Shown here: positions 8,412 to 15,460 of the stretch, in pieces | Position numbering within the stretch: position 1 is the stretch's first letter | How the letters are laid out: the number at the start of each line of letters is the position of its first letter | NCBI GenBank assembly: GCA_028822445.1 | Contig: JAPKDQ010000002.1 | Location: forward strand, 310,001-374,000 | Direction of reading: 5' to 3' | Length of the DNA: 64,000 nt | DNA from: Rhodospirillaceae bacterium | GTDB lineage: Bacteria; Pseudomonadota; Alphaproteobacteria; Rhodospirillales; Rhodospirillaceae | Notes under the pieces: model-generated | Database searches by the model: none | What the model was told of the DNA's origin: nothing | Seen by the model: the letters and a program-made list of their open reading frames with translations, nothing else | Translations under genes and position numbers: made by a program

Positions 8412-8999
8412 TCAAATAAGCGCTAGTATCTCTGGATCTTCTTGTAATTCGTCAGAGGCATACTGAGGTGTATCGCCGTCTGACTTAACAGCTGCCATGA
8501 CCACTTCCTTGTCCGCCTTCAGTTCGTCAGAGGCATAATCAAGTGCATCGCCGTCTGGCAACTCAGACGACTTAACAGCCGCTATGACCACTTCCTTGTC
8601 TGTCCAATCTATCTCTTCCTCATCTTCCTCATCTTCCTCATCTTCCCACTCTCTTTCATCGGAAACATCTCTGCGGGTTATTAAGGATTCACCCGATTGC
8701 TTGGAAACTTCCTTTGCTTCCCTGGCACCTTCTTCACTTTCTCTGCCCGATATTTCTGAGTCAATCAGAGCTTGCTGGAAAGCATAATCGGCATTTGCCA
8801 TTAGATCTTCGAGAAACACCCATGCACCTTCACAAGACCAGGCTCCCGTAAAGCCCACCTCTAAAATATGTTCATTCCCCATAATGTCTGCCGGCCCGCC
8901 ATAGGTAAACGGTCCATCATTAATCTTGCTCTTGAGATCGTCTAGAAATTCTTGATCCGTAGATTCAATGCTTACGTAACCACTCGCAATGTTTGCCAT
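8412..8999 (-). CDS. Acidic protein with two C-terminal DUF4116 repeats
   Basis: A 195-residue protein in three parts. Residues 1-75 form a globular domain with GYVSIES and a Trp-rich core (GAWSCEGAWVFLEDL), loosely reminiscent of ferredoxin-like domains in phage and plasmid proteins; that resemblance is tentative. Residues 76-130 are charged, ending in a run of Asp/Glu (116-130). Residues 134-185 hold two copies of a unit reading DKEVV-AAVK ... YASDEL, which I recognise as DUF4116, a short helical repeat of unknown function. No signal peptide or membrane segment is seen. Codon use and the AT-rich flank (9000-9060) differ from neighbours, suggesting acquisition. No clear ribosome site precedes the ATG; a TATAAT lies at 9045-9050 on the minus strand. 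Confidence 0.75.
   Translation of the reverse strand: MANIASGYVSIESTDQEFLDDLKSKINDGPFTYGGPADIMGNEHILEVGFTGAWSCEGAWVFLEDLMANADYAFQQALIDSEISGRESEEGAREAKEVSKQSGESLITRRDVSDEREWEDEEDEEDEEEIDWTDKEVVIAAVKSSELPDGDALDYASDELKADKEVVMAAVKSDGDTPQYASDELQEDPEILALI
8448..8602 (-). repeat. Imperfect direct repeat encoding the two DUF4116 units
   Basis: Two similar stretches, about 8448-8514 and 8523-8602, share TTCGTCAGAGGCATA, ATCGCCGTCTG, GACTTAACAGC and ATGACCACTTCCTTGTC. The second copy has a 12-base insertion that adds residues to the loop. The high DNA identity implies a recent internal duplication. Confidence 0.8.
8614..8646. repeat. 9-bp tandem repeat coding the acidic hinge
   Basis: The unit TCTTCCTCA is repeated about 3.7 times in perfect register. 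On the minus strand it encodes the Glu-Asp-Glu run of the DUF4116 protein. Because the unit is a multiple of three, slippage would lengthen or shorten the hinge without a frameshift. Confidence 0.85.
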
Positions 9000-9131
9000 A
9001 TCAATAACTTTTTAATTGTATAATCGAGATAGGAAGATAAAAAAATTATATAAAATGCCACTAACTTCTATACCTCGTTTAAAGACTCCAATGTAACCGT
9101 AACTCTCAGGTCACGGCCTAAAAATTGTATA

Positions 9132-10583
9132 TTAGTTGTCACTCCGCGACAGCCCCGGGTCGCCTATGGGCAGCAAGCGTTGCCCGAGCATTTTGCCGAA
9201 GGTTAGCGCTGGGGTTACCAGCATGCCGCCACAGAAAGAACTGCCCATCATGGCGCCCTGCCCCAGGGATTCCCCGGCTGCGTAGAGGCCGATAACCGGG
9301 GAGCCGTCTCCACGAACAACTTCAAGGTTGGTGTTCACTTTGAGGCCAACTGTGCTGGACACGGACATCGCCTGCGACCGAATGGCATAGAAGGGGCCGT
9401 CGGTTATGGGGCGGGGCATTATTTCCCGACCAAACGAATCTTTTTCGGACGCTTGCCCAATATTGTATGAGTTGACGGTTTCTTCGAGAGTTGTCGCAGG
9501 CAATCCCGCTTTCTCTGCCAAGGCCGCGATGCTACCTGCCACATAAAACATTGGCTCGCCCTTCTCCGCAGCAGACTGAATGTCACTTGCACTAACATCT
9601 GCAAACAGAGCTGGCGCCTCTCTCAACGTCTCAGAGTCAAAGACGATCCAGTGCCGTAAACCCGGCTGATCCTGAATTGTGTGCTCACGGACGTCGACGC
9701 TTGGCTCGTCTTCGCGGATAAAGCGCTTTCCATGTGCGTTGACATAAATTTCCCATGGCATGCGTCGTTCAGGCCAGTGAATTTGGCGCCAACGGACCTT
9801 GCTTGGCACATCGTAGCTTTGCATCACGCAGCCGAAGCTCGTCAGATAATTCTTGTGGCCCCAGGCCGTTCCGCCAGCATCCAAACCTAGTTTCAATCCA
9901 TCGCCAATGCAGTAGGGGTATGAATGGTCCCCATAAGCAGGGTGCCCACCACTCAGTTCTTTATACATCGCGCCGTTAGCGACGTAGCCACCGGCGGCAA
10001 TCAAAACCGCGCCTGCCATGTGTGTTTCGGTTGAGCCCGACCTTGACTGCGCGATGACACCTGTAATGGCCCCATTACTATTCTGGACGAGTTCCGAGGC
10101 GCGTGTGTTGAGTTTTAGGGTCACCTTCCCGCTCTTAACCAACTTCTCAAATAGTGGCCTCAACACCGCTAGAATCGCTTTCCCCTTGCTTTCGCCCCAA
10201 ACATAACGGTTCACGCTATAGGGTTCGTGGGCCTGCCCTTTAACGGGGTGCTCGGGTAGCGGCCTAAAATTAATAGACTCGATCCAGTCCAAAGTCTCTG
10301 CCGCGTTATCAACAGCCAGCCCTGCGATCTCTCTATCTGCCGTATTCTTGGAAATACGCATGATGTCTTCGATGTGCTGCGCCGGTGAATCTTCATACCC
10401 CTTTTCTTTTTGCAACCGTGTTCCGGCCCCGCTCATTTGGCCGGAACTGAGATGAAGGGTGCCGCCAATTTCAGGAGCAGCATCAAGAACTAAAATTCTA
10501 TCGCTGCGCTCGGCGGCGAAAATGGCTGCGGGCAATCCTGCCGTCCCGGCCCCTATAATGATGACGTCCCAGTCCTGGCTCAT
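9132..10583 (-). CDS. FAD-dependent oxidoreductase, fumarate reductase flavoprotein-like
   Basis: A 483-residue flavoprotein of the FAD_binding_2 family, which includes fumarate reductases, 3-ketosteroid dehydrogenases and tricarballylate dehydrogenase. The N-terminal FAD motif GAGTAGLPAA is at residues 12-21, the GGTLHLSSGQMSGAGT loop follows, and the C-terminal FAD block GLYAAGESLGQGAMMGSSF is near 430-448. There is no signal peptide and no heme or membrane module, so it is a soluble cytoplasmic enzyme. The substrate is unknown; a keto-steroid or unsaturated-acid type is possible. AAGGAG precedes the ATG at 10583. It is divergent from two alpha/beta hydrolases, which suggests a common catabolic theme. 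Confidence 0.88.
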   Translation of the reverse strand: MSQDWDVIIIGAGTAGLPAAIFAAERSDRILVLDAAPEIGGTLHLSSGQMSGAGTRLQKEKGYEDSPAQHIEDIMRISKNTADREIAGLAVDNAAETLDWIESINFRPLPEHPVKGQAHEPYSVNRYVWGESKGKAILAVLRPLFEKLVKSGKVTLKLNTRASELVQNSNGAITGVIAQSRSGSTETHMAGAVLIAAGGYVANGAMYKELSGGHPAYGDHSYPYCIGDGLKLGLDAGGTAWGHKNYLTSFGCVMQSYDVPSKVRWRQIHWPERRMPWEIYVNAHGKRFIREDEPSVDVREHTIQDQPGLRHWIVFDSETLREAPALFADVSASDIQSAAEKGEPMFYVAGSIAALAEKAGLPATTLEETVNSYNIGQASEKDSFGREIMPRPITDGPFYAIRSQAMSVSSTVGLKVNTNLEVVRGDGSPVIGLYAAGESLGQGAMMGSSFCGGMLVTPALTFGKMLGQRLLPIGDPGLSRSDN

Positions 10584-10611
10584 GTGTATCTCCTTTTAAT
10601 TTTATTATGCA

Positions 10612-10640
10612 ATCATAGCGGTTGATTTTTTATCCGTCAC
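10612..10640 (-). promoter_or_regulatory. Candidate sigma-70 promoter of the flavoprotein gene
   Basis: On the minus strand GTGACG (10635-10640) and TATGAT (10612-10617) are spaced 17 bases apart, matching the -35 and -10 consensus at four and five positions. It lies 29 bases before the start codon. Inferred by pattern only. Confidence 0.3.
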
Positions 10641-10707
10641 GGTTCCACGTGTGTGTAGTCCCTGACCGAACGATGGCGGTGATGCAGCCTTTACCCTTGA
10701 CCCGGGC

Positions 10708-11559
10708 GTGTCAGCGGTCGACCGTGAACCTATGATAGATTTAACCACACCTGTGCGACGTCGTTACGTTGATGGCCGGTTCGGCCAGGTTCACCTTCGG
10801 GTTGCGCAACCCCAGAAAGATGCGGGACAAATCCCGCTTCTATGTTTCCACATGAGCCCCAATTCAAGCCGTATTTACAATACGTTCTTGGGCCAAATTG
10901 GCACTGACCGGCTCTCAATTGCACCAGATACGCCGGGTTTTGGCGAATCCGACCCCCCGTCCTCTCTGCCGTCTATCGCTGACTATGCTGCAGCTATGGT
11001 AGATGTCATGGATGCGCTGGAACTTAAAAAAGTCGACGTTATAGGCTACCACACCGGCTCTGAAACGTGTGTGGAACTCGCTCTCCAACATCCGGACCGC
11101 GTACGTAAATTGGTGCTGACGTCCGCCCCTATTTTTACAGATGAGGAGTTGGCGGCGCATCGGGATCATTATGGCAAACCTGAACCTATTGAAGATGGCA
11201 GTCATGTTGCGGCGAAGTGGAGGGCGTATCTTCACTGGGCTGGTCCGGGCTGGAGCAAAGACCACGTCGCAGTTCAATTCGCAGATGCTTTACGTCGACC
11301 CGATATCTCTTGGTGGGGCCACAACGCTGCTTTTGACTTTCCTATGAAAGCGAGACTAAGCGAAGTCTCTCAGCCCGTCCTTGTCCTTAACCCTAACGAT
11401 GATTTGGTCGAGCAATCTCGCCGCGCTGAGGGCATCATGCAGAATGGCCTTATTCTAGAGCTACCAGATTGGGGGCATGGCTATCTTGACCTTCATACGG
11501 AAAAAGCTTGTGAAATCATCCGCGAGTTTCTTGATGCGCCGAGCGGGGATGCAGCATGA
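10708..11559 (+). CDS. Alpha/beta hydrolase with His at the nucleophile elbow (first of pair)
   Basis: A 283-residue alpha/beta hydrolase-fold protein. Conserved marks are the oxyanion-region strand LLCFHMSP (residues 44-51), APDTPGFGESDPP (72-84), the nucleophile elbow GYHTG (113-117), a possible acid in LNPNDD, and the C-terminal catalytic His in DWGHGYLDL. The elbow, normally G-x-S-x-G with Ser, Cys or Asp, has His115. The next gene has the same change, so it is not a sequencing slip. Activity is therefore uncertain: an unusual mechanism, a binding protein, or a pseudoenzyme. The start may be the GTG at 10708 or the ATG at 10732, which aligns better with the paralogue; neither has a good ribosome site. 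It overlaps the next gene by 4 bases. Confidence 0.88.
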   Translation: MSAVDREPMIDLTTPVRRRYVDGRFGQVHLRVAQPQKDAGQIPLLCFHMSPNSSRIYNTFLGQIGTDRLSIAPDTPGFGESDPPSSLPSIADYAAAMVDVMDALELKKVDVIGYHTGSETCVELALQHPDRVRKLVLTSAPIFTDEELAAHRDHYGKPEPIEDGSHVAAKWRAYLHWAGPGWSKDHVAVQFADALRRPDISWWGHNAAFDFPMKARLSEVSQPVLVLNPNDDLVEQSRRAEGIMQNGLILELPDWGHGYLDLHTEKACEIIREFLDAPSGDAA

Positions 11560-12368
11560 CGGGCGTTTCTGTTCGCAAAGGGTATGTGGACGGCCGCTTC
11601 GGCCAGATTCATTATCGTATCGCTAAACCTGATCTTGAGACGACAAGGCGGCCATTGCTTTGCTTCCACATGAGCCCCTACTCCAGCATCATCTATGAGG
11701 CCTTCCTCAGTGAGATGGGGCTGGACCGCATGACCATCGCGATGGATACGCCCGGCTTCGGTGAGTCCGACCCACCTTCAACGCCGCCGGAAATTTCAGA
11801 CTATGCTGGCGCCGCCGCGGACCTAATGAATGCGCTAAACCTTAGCTCTGTTGATGTGATGGGCTACCACACCGGTTCGAAGGTTGCTCTAGAGGTAGCC
11901 CTTCAAAACCCGACAGTCGTGAACTGTATCGTCATGGTGTCAGCGCCCCTGTATACGGACGATGAGCTGGCAAAGGTGAGGCGGGAATACGGCCCCGAGC
12001 CGCTCAGTGAAGACGGCTCTCACGTTCAAGCTTGGTGGCAATCAGCCGTGCGTTGGAGCATGGACGGCCGCACCCTTGATGATATCGGGCGGGTGTTTTG
12101 GGCGAAGCTCTTAAACCCGGCTATTTCCTGGTGGGGTCACAATGCGGCTTTTTCTTATGACAGCGCAGGAGCGCTGTCTAAAGTGACGAGCCCTATTTTG
12201 GTTCTCCGGCCTGAAGATGATGTGTGGGACGCTACGGCTCGGGCGAACGGTCTGATGGTGCATCCAGACAGCCATATCCACGACCTTCCTGGATGGAGCC
12301 ATGGGTTCCTTGATCTCAAAACGGTAGAAGCCGCCGTGTTGATTCGGGGCTTCCTAGACAAAGACTAA
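11556..12368 (+). CDS. Alpha/beta hydrolase with His at the nucleophile elbow (second of pair)
   Basis: A 270-residue paralogue of the preceding protein, alike along its whole length: YVDGRFGQ near the N-terminus, LLCFHMSP (35-42), MDTPGFGESDPPS (63-75), GYHTG (103-107, His105 in the nucleophile place), and GWSHGFLDL with the C-terminal His. A possible acid is in RPEDD. ATGA overlap with the upstream gene implies translational coupling and perhaps a heteromer. There is no signal peptide. The tandem pair probably arose by duplication before the His substitution spread or was fixed. Function is unknown. Confidence 0.88.
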   Translation: MTGVSVRKGYVDGRFGQIHYRIAKPDLETTRRPLLCFHMSPYSSIIYEAFLSEMGLDRMTIAMDTPGFGESDPPSTPPEISDYAGAAADLMNALNLSSVDVMGYHTGSKVALEVALQNPTVVNCIVMVSAPLYTDDELAKVRREYGPEPLSEDGSHVQAWWQSAVRWSMDGRTLDDIGRVFWAKLLNPAISWWGHNAAFSYDSAGALSKVTSPILVLRPEDDVWDATARANGLMVHPDSHIHDLPGWSHGFLDLKTVEAAVLIRGFLDKD

Positions 12369-12408
12369 ACGCTTACAACCCACACCGAAGATTCTTATGG
12401 AGATATGT

Positions 12409-13215
12409 ATGCGGTTAACCCTACTTGCGGTGATGCTGATGTTTGCCCCTCTTGCGGCCCAGGCTGAACAAGCCTCGATTGGTGAGGAGGCCCTCTCCAA
12501 CCTCCAAGGCAAAAAGATTTTGCTCGCCGGGGCAACGGGTAAAAATGGCCGTTATGTTCTCAAGCGTTTGGGCGAACTCGGATTAGATGTTCGCGCTATG
12601 AGTCGCGACATTGAAGACGCAGCATACGAGTTCGGTAGTCAGTATGATTGGGTTGAAGCAGATGTCACCGACCCCGAAACGCTAACTAAAGCATTAGAGG
12701 GCGTCGATATCGTGATTTCTGCGGTTGCCACGGCATGGCCCATGGGCAGCTCTCGCTCTGAGAAAGTCGACTACGAGGGCACGATCAATTTGTCCAAGGC
12801 GGCTAAGGCTGCAGGTGCTACACGCTTCGTAATCATCACTTCATCGTCTTCCGGCGTAAAGGATCACTTTCTCAATAAAATTGGTGGTGATGTTTTGATT
12901 TGGAAGGGTAAAGCGGAACAGGTGTTGGTGGGCTCTGGCTTGGAATACGTCATTGTCGGCCCCGCTGGGATTGATGACAGTCCGGGCGGTGAAAAGGCCA
13001 TAAGCTTGATCCCCCGTAGTGAATACGAAAGCGGTATGTTTATCGGCCGTGAAGATATGGCGACGGTTATCATTGCCGCTGCTGGCCGGGCTGATGCGAG
13101 TGGCCGGGTTTTCACTTCGACCAATGCGGAAGGCCCCCCATCTGATGCGTGGCTAGACCGCTTCGCGGTTTTGCCGACAGACTTAAACCTGCCGGATACT
13201 GATACAGCGGCATGA
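12409..13215 (+). CDS. Exported NAD(P)-binding Rossmann protein (NmrA / NAD_binding_10 type)
   Basis: A 268-residue protein with an atypical short-chain dehydrogenase fold: the dinucleotide motif GATGKNG near residue 41, AMSRDIED after the second strand, and the ITSSSSG strand near 145. No YxxxK is evident, which fits NmrA-like sensors or reductases. The N-terminus MRLTLLAVMLMFAPLAAQA is a clear Sec signal peptide ending in an AxA site, and the mature part has no cysteine, as expected for a periplasmic protein. The ATG at 12409 is chosen because GGAG lies at 12399-12402; an in-frame ATG at 12397 would overlap that site and spoil the signal peptide. It overlaps rsmB by 4 bases (ATGA). Confidence 0.85.
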   Translation: MRLTLLAVMLMFAPLAAQAEQASIGEEALSNLQGKKILLAGATGKNGRYVLKRLGELGLDVRAMSRDIEDAAYEFGSQYDWVEADVTDPETLTKALEGVDIVISAVATAWPMGSSRSEKVDYEGTINLSKAAKAAGATRFVIITSSSSGVKDHFLNKIGGDVLIWKGKAEQVLVGSGLEYVIVGPAGIDDSPGGEKAISLIPRSEYESGMFIGREDMATVIIAAAGRADASGRVFTSTNAEGPPSDAWLDRFAVLPTDLNLPDTDTAA

Positions 13216-14531
13216 GCCAGCGTCACTCGGACTCAGACGATAAAACGGATGCCCTAGCTTCCCGTGCTGCCGCATTGACACTGCTTTCCGGCGCTGTGCG
13301 TGAAGGCAAGGCGATCGACAAACGCTTTCAGAAAATAGCTGGAAAGTTAGAGCCACGAGACCGCGCGTTTGTTCGGCACCTTGTTGCCACGACGCTGAGG
13401 AGGCTGGGTCAAATTGACGCCGTTCTCAAAACATTTACCACGCGCACACCTCCAGCCCAGGTTGAGGACATATTGCGTTTGGGTACGGCACAGATTTTGT
13501 TTCTTGAGACTGCACCTCATGCGGCCGTTGATACGTCCGTTGGCCTTGTAAAGCGTGTTCGTCAGCCTCGTTTATCCGGCTTGACAAACGCCGTGCTGCG
13601 TAAGGTTGCGGCGACCGGTAAAGATATTGTCGCCGAGCAAAATTGGCCACGTCTAAACACACCTGGCTGGTTGTGGGATGGCTGGACGAAAGCCTACAGC
13701 GAAACTGTGGCTCATCGCATTGGCGAAGCGCATCTCACAGAAGCGCCCCTTGATATTACATTGAAAGACCCATCCGTTTCAGGGGTATGGGCAGAAGATC
13801 TCGGCGCTGAAGCGCTGCCGACCGGGTCGCTGCGTAGGACGGAGTCCGGCCTTGTTCAAGACCTTCCCGGTTTTGCTGACGGTTTATGGTGGGTGCAGGA
13901 CGCTGCTGCCGCTTTGCCCGCAAAAATTCTCATGCAAGCGGCCCGCACGTCAGCCGGATCACGGGTTGCCGATTTGTGTTCTGCCCCTGGCGGTAAGACA
14001 CTTCAGTTGGCGGCGGCTGGTTGCTCTGTGACCTCAATAGATTCTTCTGAAAAACGATTAGAGCGCGTGCAAGAGAATCTAGATCGAATGTCGTTGTCTT
14101 CCGACATCGTGCACGCTGATGTCATGCGCTGGACGCCACCCGAGCCTTTCGATGCGGTATTACTTGATGCGCCCTGCTCTGCAACTGGCACGCTCCGGCG
14201 CCACCCTGACTTGGGCTACCTTAAGAAACGCCGCGATGTCGTCGCCTATCCTGAAACACAAAGAACGCTACTAAAACGCGCAGCGACGTTCCTCGCGCCG
14301 GGTGGAGTGCTTGTATATGCCGTGTGTTCGTTGGAACCGGAAGAGGGCCCTGGTGTTGTGGATGCGGTCCTACAAGAGGCCGGTTTGTCGCGACAAACGA
14401 TTGACCCTTCTCAACTGGGCATCGATTCAAGTTGGATTGATGCGGCCGGCGCACTTCGGACTTTTCCTTACTATTGGCATCAGCGCGGCGGCATTGATGG
14501 CTTCTACGTTGCGGTTTTGCGAAAGAGCTAA
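13212..14531 (+). CDS. rsmB: 16S rRNA m5C967 methyltransferase RsmB-like
   Basis: A 439-residue cytosine-5 rRNA methyltransferase. An N-terminal NusB-like RNA-binding domain (about 15-150, with RDRAFVRHLVATTLRRLGQID) precedes the Rossmann methyltransferase. The SAM motif is CSAPGGKTLQLA, the acidic strand is VLLDAPCSATGTLRRHPD with the Pro-Cys catalytic motif, and the second cysteine is in VYAVCSLEPEEG. Loss of NusB-domain context would point to other Sun-family enzymes, but the domain order fits RsmB. It is the last gene of the run starting at 10708 and convergent with the glycan genes. Confidence 0.92.
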   Translation: MSQRHSDSDDKTDALASRAAALTLLSGAVREGKAIDKRFQKIAGKLEPRDRAFVRHLVATTLRRLGQIDAVLKTFTTRTPPAQVEDILRLGTAQILFLETAPHAAVDTSVGLVKRVRQPRLSGLTNAVLRKVAATGKDIVAEQNWPRLNTPGWLWDGWTKAYSETVAHRIGEAHLTEAPLDITLKDPSVSGVWAEDLGAEALPTGSLRRTESGLVQDLPGFADGLWWVQDAAAALPAKILMQAARTSAGSRVADLCSAPGGKTLQLAAAGCSVTSIDSSEKRLERVQENLDRMSLSSDIVHADVMRWTPPEPFDAVLLDAPCSATGTLRRHPDLGYLKKRRDVVAYPETQRTLLKRAATFLAPGGVLVYAVCSLEPEEGPGVVDAVLQEAGLSRQTIDPSQLGIDSSWIDAAGALRTFPYYWHQRGGIDGFYVAVLRKS

Positions 14532-14542
14532 AGCGGCTCGAA

Positions 14543-14722
14543 TTAGAGATGTTGGAGTGCTGCAATAGAGGTGTCCATCAGGGCTAGTGCAGCACGCAGG
14601 CGGTGCATTACCCGAAGCCGCGCAGCTTCTACTGATTAATTTTCATACCTATCGATCGCCGCGTAGGCATCAATATTATTAGGTTTGAACGCGCGCAAAA
14701 TGAAGTGTTGGGTTTCAGGCAT
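14543..14722 (-). pseudogene. Small gene apparently broken by an in-frame TAA
   Basis: Nine bases after the methyltransferase stop, an ATG at 14722 opens a 28-codon frame (MPETQHFILRAFKPNNIDAY at its start) ended by a TAA at 14636-14638. The same frame then continues for 30 codons to a TAA at 14543. That second part reads as a convincing amphipathic helix, with AARLRVMHRLRAALALMDTS. The two halves look like one 58-residue protein interrupted by a nonsense codon. The alternative is two unrelated short frames. No family is recognised. Confidence 0.35.
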
Positions 14723-14731
14723 TGGGCGCAG

Positions 14732-15460
14732 TCAGTCGTTTTTCACCGCACGTACAAAAATATAATCACCCTTGGTCGAGCGGTTCAGCATAAATAGAGC
14801 ATAGAGCATGTGACATATGGTTTTTCGGACCAAGCCAAATCGGCCCATCGTGCCTTTGTTACCCATCATGTCGAGAAGGTCGCGATATAGGGGGGAGTAG
14901 AGCGGCCACCCCCAGGCGACAACGCGTTCAACGGTCAGGCCGGCGGCTCGAATCTTTTCTTCCAATTCACCATATTCGTAGTTTCGTACGTGCCCGACTT
15001 GTCGTTCAAATTTTCTCATCCGGCCCTGCAACGTCGAAATAATGAGTCGACCACCAGGTGCCGTCATAGCGGCCATATTCTTAATTGCGGTGAAGTCGTC
15101 AGCAATATGCTCAACTACATCTGCCGAGACTACGAGGTCAAACTTTTCATCCAAAGCTCCGGTCGCTATGTCACAATTTTTAAACGCCGCCGCGGGCGTG
15201 ACGCGCTGTGCTAGGGCGATGGCGCGATCCGATACTTCAAGGCCTGTGCCTTGAGCGCCAGGGTGCTCTGCCATGAGTGTGCTTAACAAAGAGCCTTCTC
15301 CACACCCCACGTCGAGGATGGACTTTGGTGATAAATCTGCAGCCAGGAGTCTAAATAACCGACGGCTATGGCGGGCCATTGGGCCATAGAGCCGAGTATC
15401 GTCCCAGCCTGCTGCCCATAGGTCGTCATAGGCTTCCGCGCTAATGGGGGTTGCTTTCAT
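14732..15460 (-). CDS. Class I SAM-dependent methyltransferase
   Basis: A 242-residue methyltransferase with the SAM motif LDVGCGEGSLL (about residues 45-55), the acidic end of strand 2 in GLEVSD, and VVSADVVEHIAD as motif post-II, like UbiG-type enzymes. The C-terminal quarter has a hydrophobic segment (CHMLYALFMLN) that may touch the membrane. It overlaps the glycosyltransferase start-to-stop by 4 bases and so is co-translated with it. It probably methylates a glycan or lipid intermediate; a ubiquinone role is unlikely in this context. Confidence 0.85.
   Translation of the reverse strand: MKATPISAEAYDDLWAAGWDDTRLYGPMARHSRRLFRLLAADLSPKSILDVGCGEGSLLSTLMAEHPGAQGTGLEVSDRAIALAQRVTPAAAFKNCDIATGALDEKFDLVVSADVVEHIADDFTAIKNMAAMTAPGGRLIISTLQGRMRKFERQVGHVRNYEYGELEEKIRAAGLTVERVVAWGWPLYSPLYRDLLDMMGNKGTMGRFGLVRKTICHMLYALFMLNRSTKGDYIFVRAVKND

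Noticed and set aside
8448-8602. CRISPR-like or mobile repeat
   Set aside because: The two copies differ in length, lie inside a reading frame and encode the DUF4116 units, so they are a gene-internal duplication.
14551-14590. GTGCTGCA/TGCAGCAC inverted repeat as a bidirectional terminator
   Set aside because: The loop is 23 bases, there is no T-run, and the bases are accounted for by the coding-like frame at 14543-14722.
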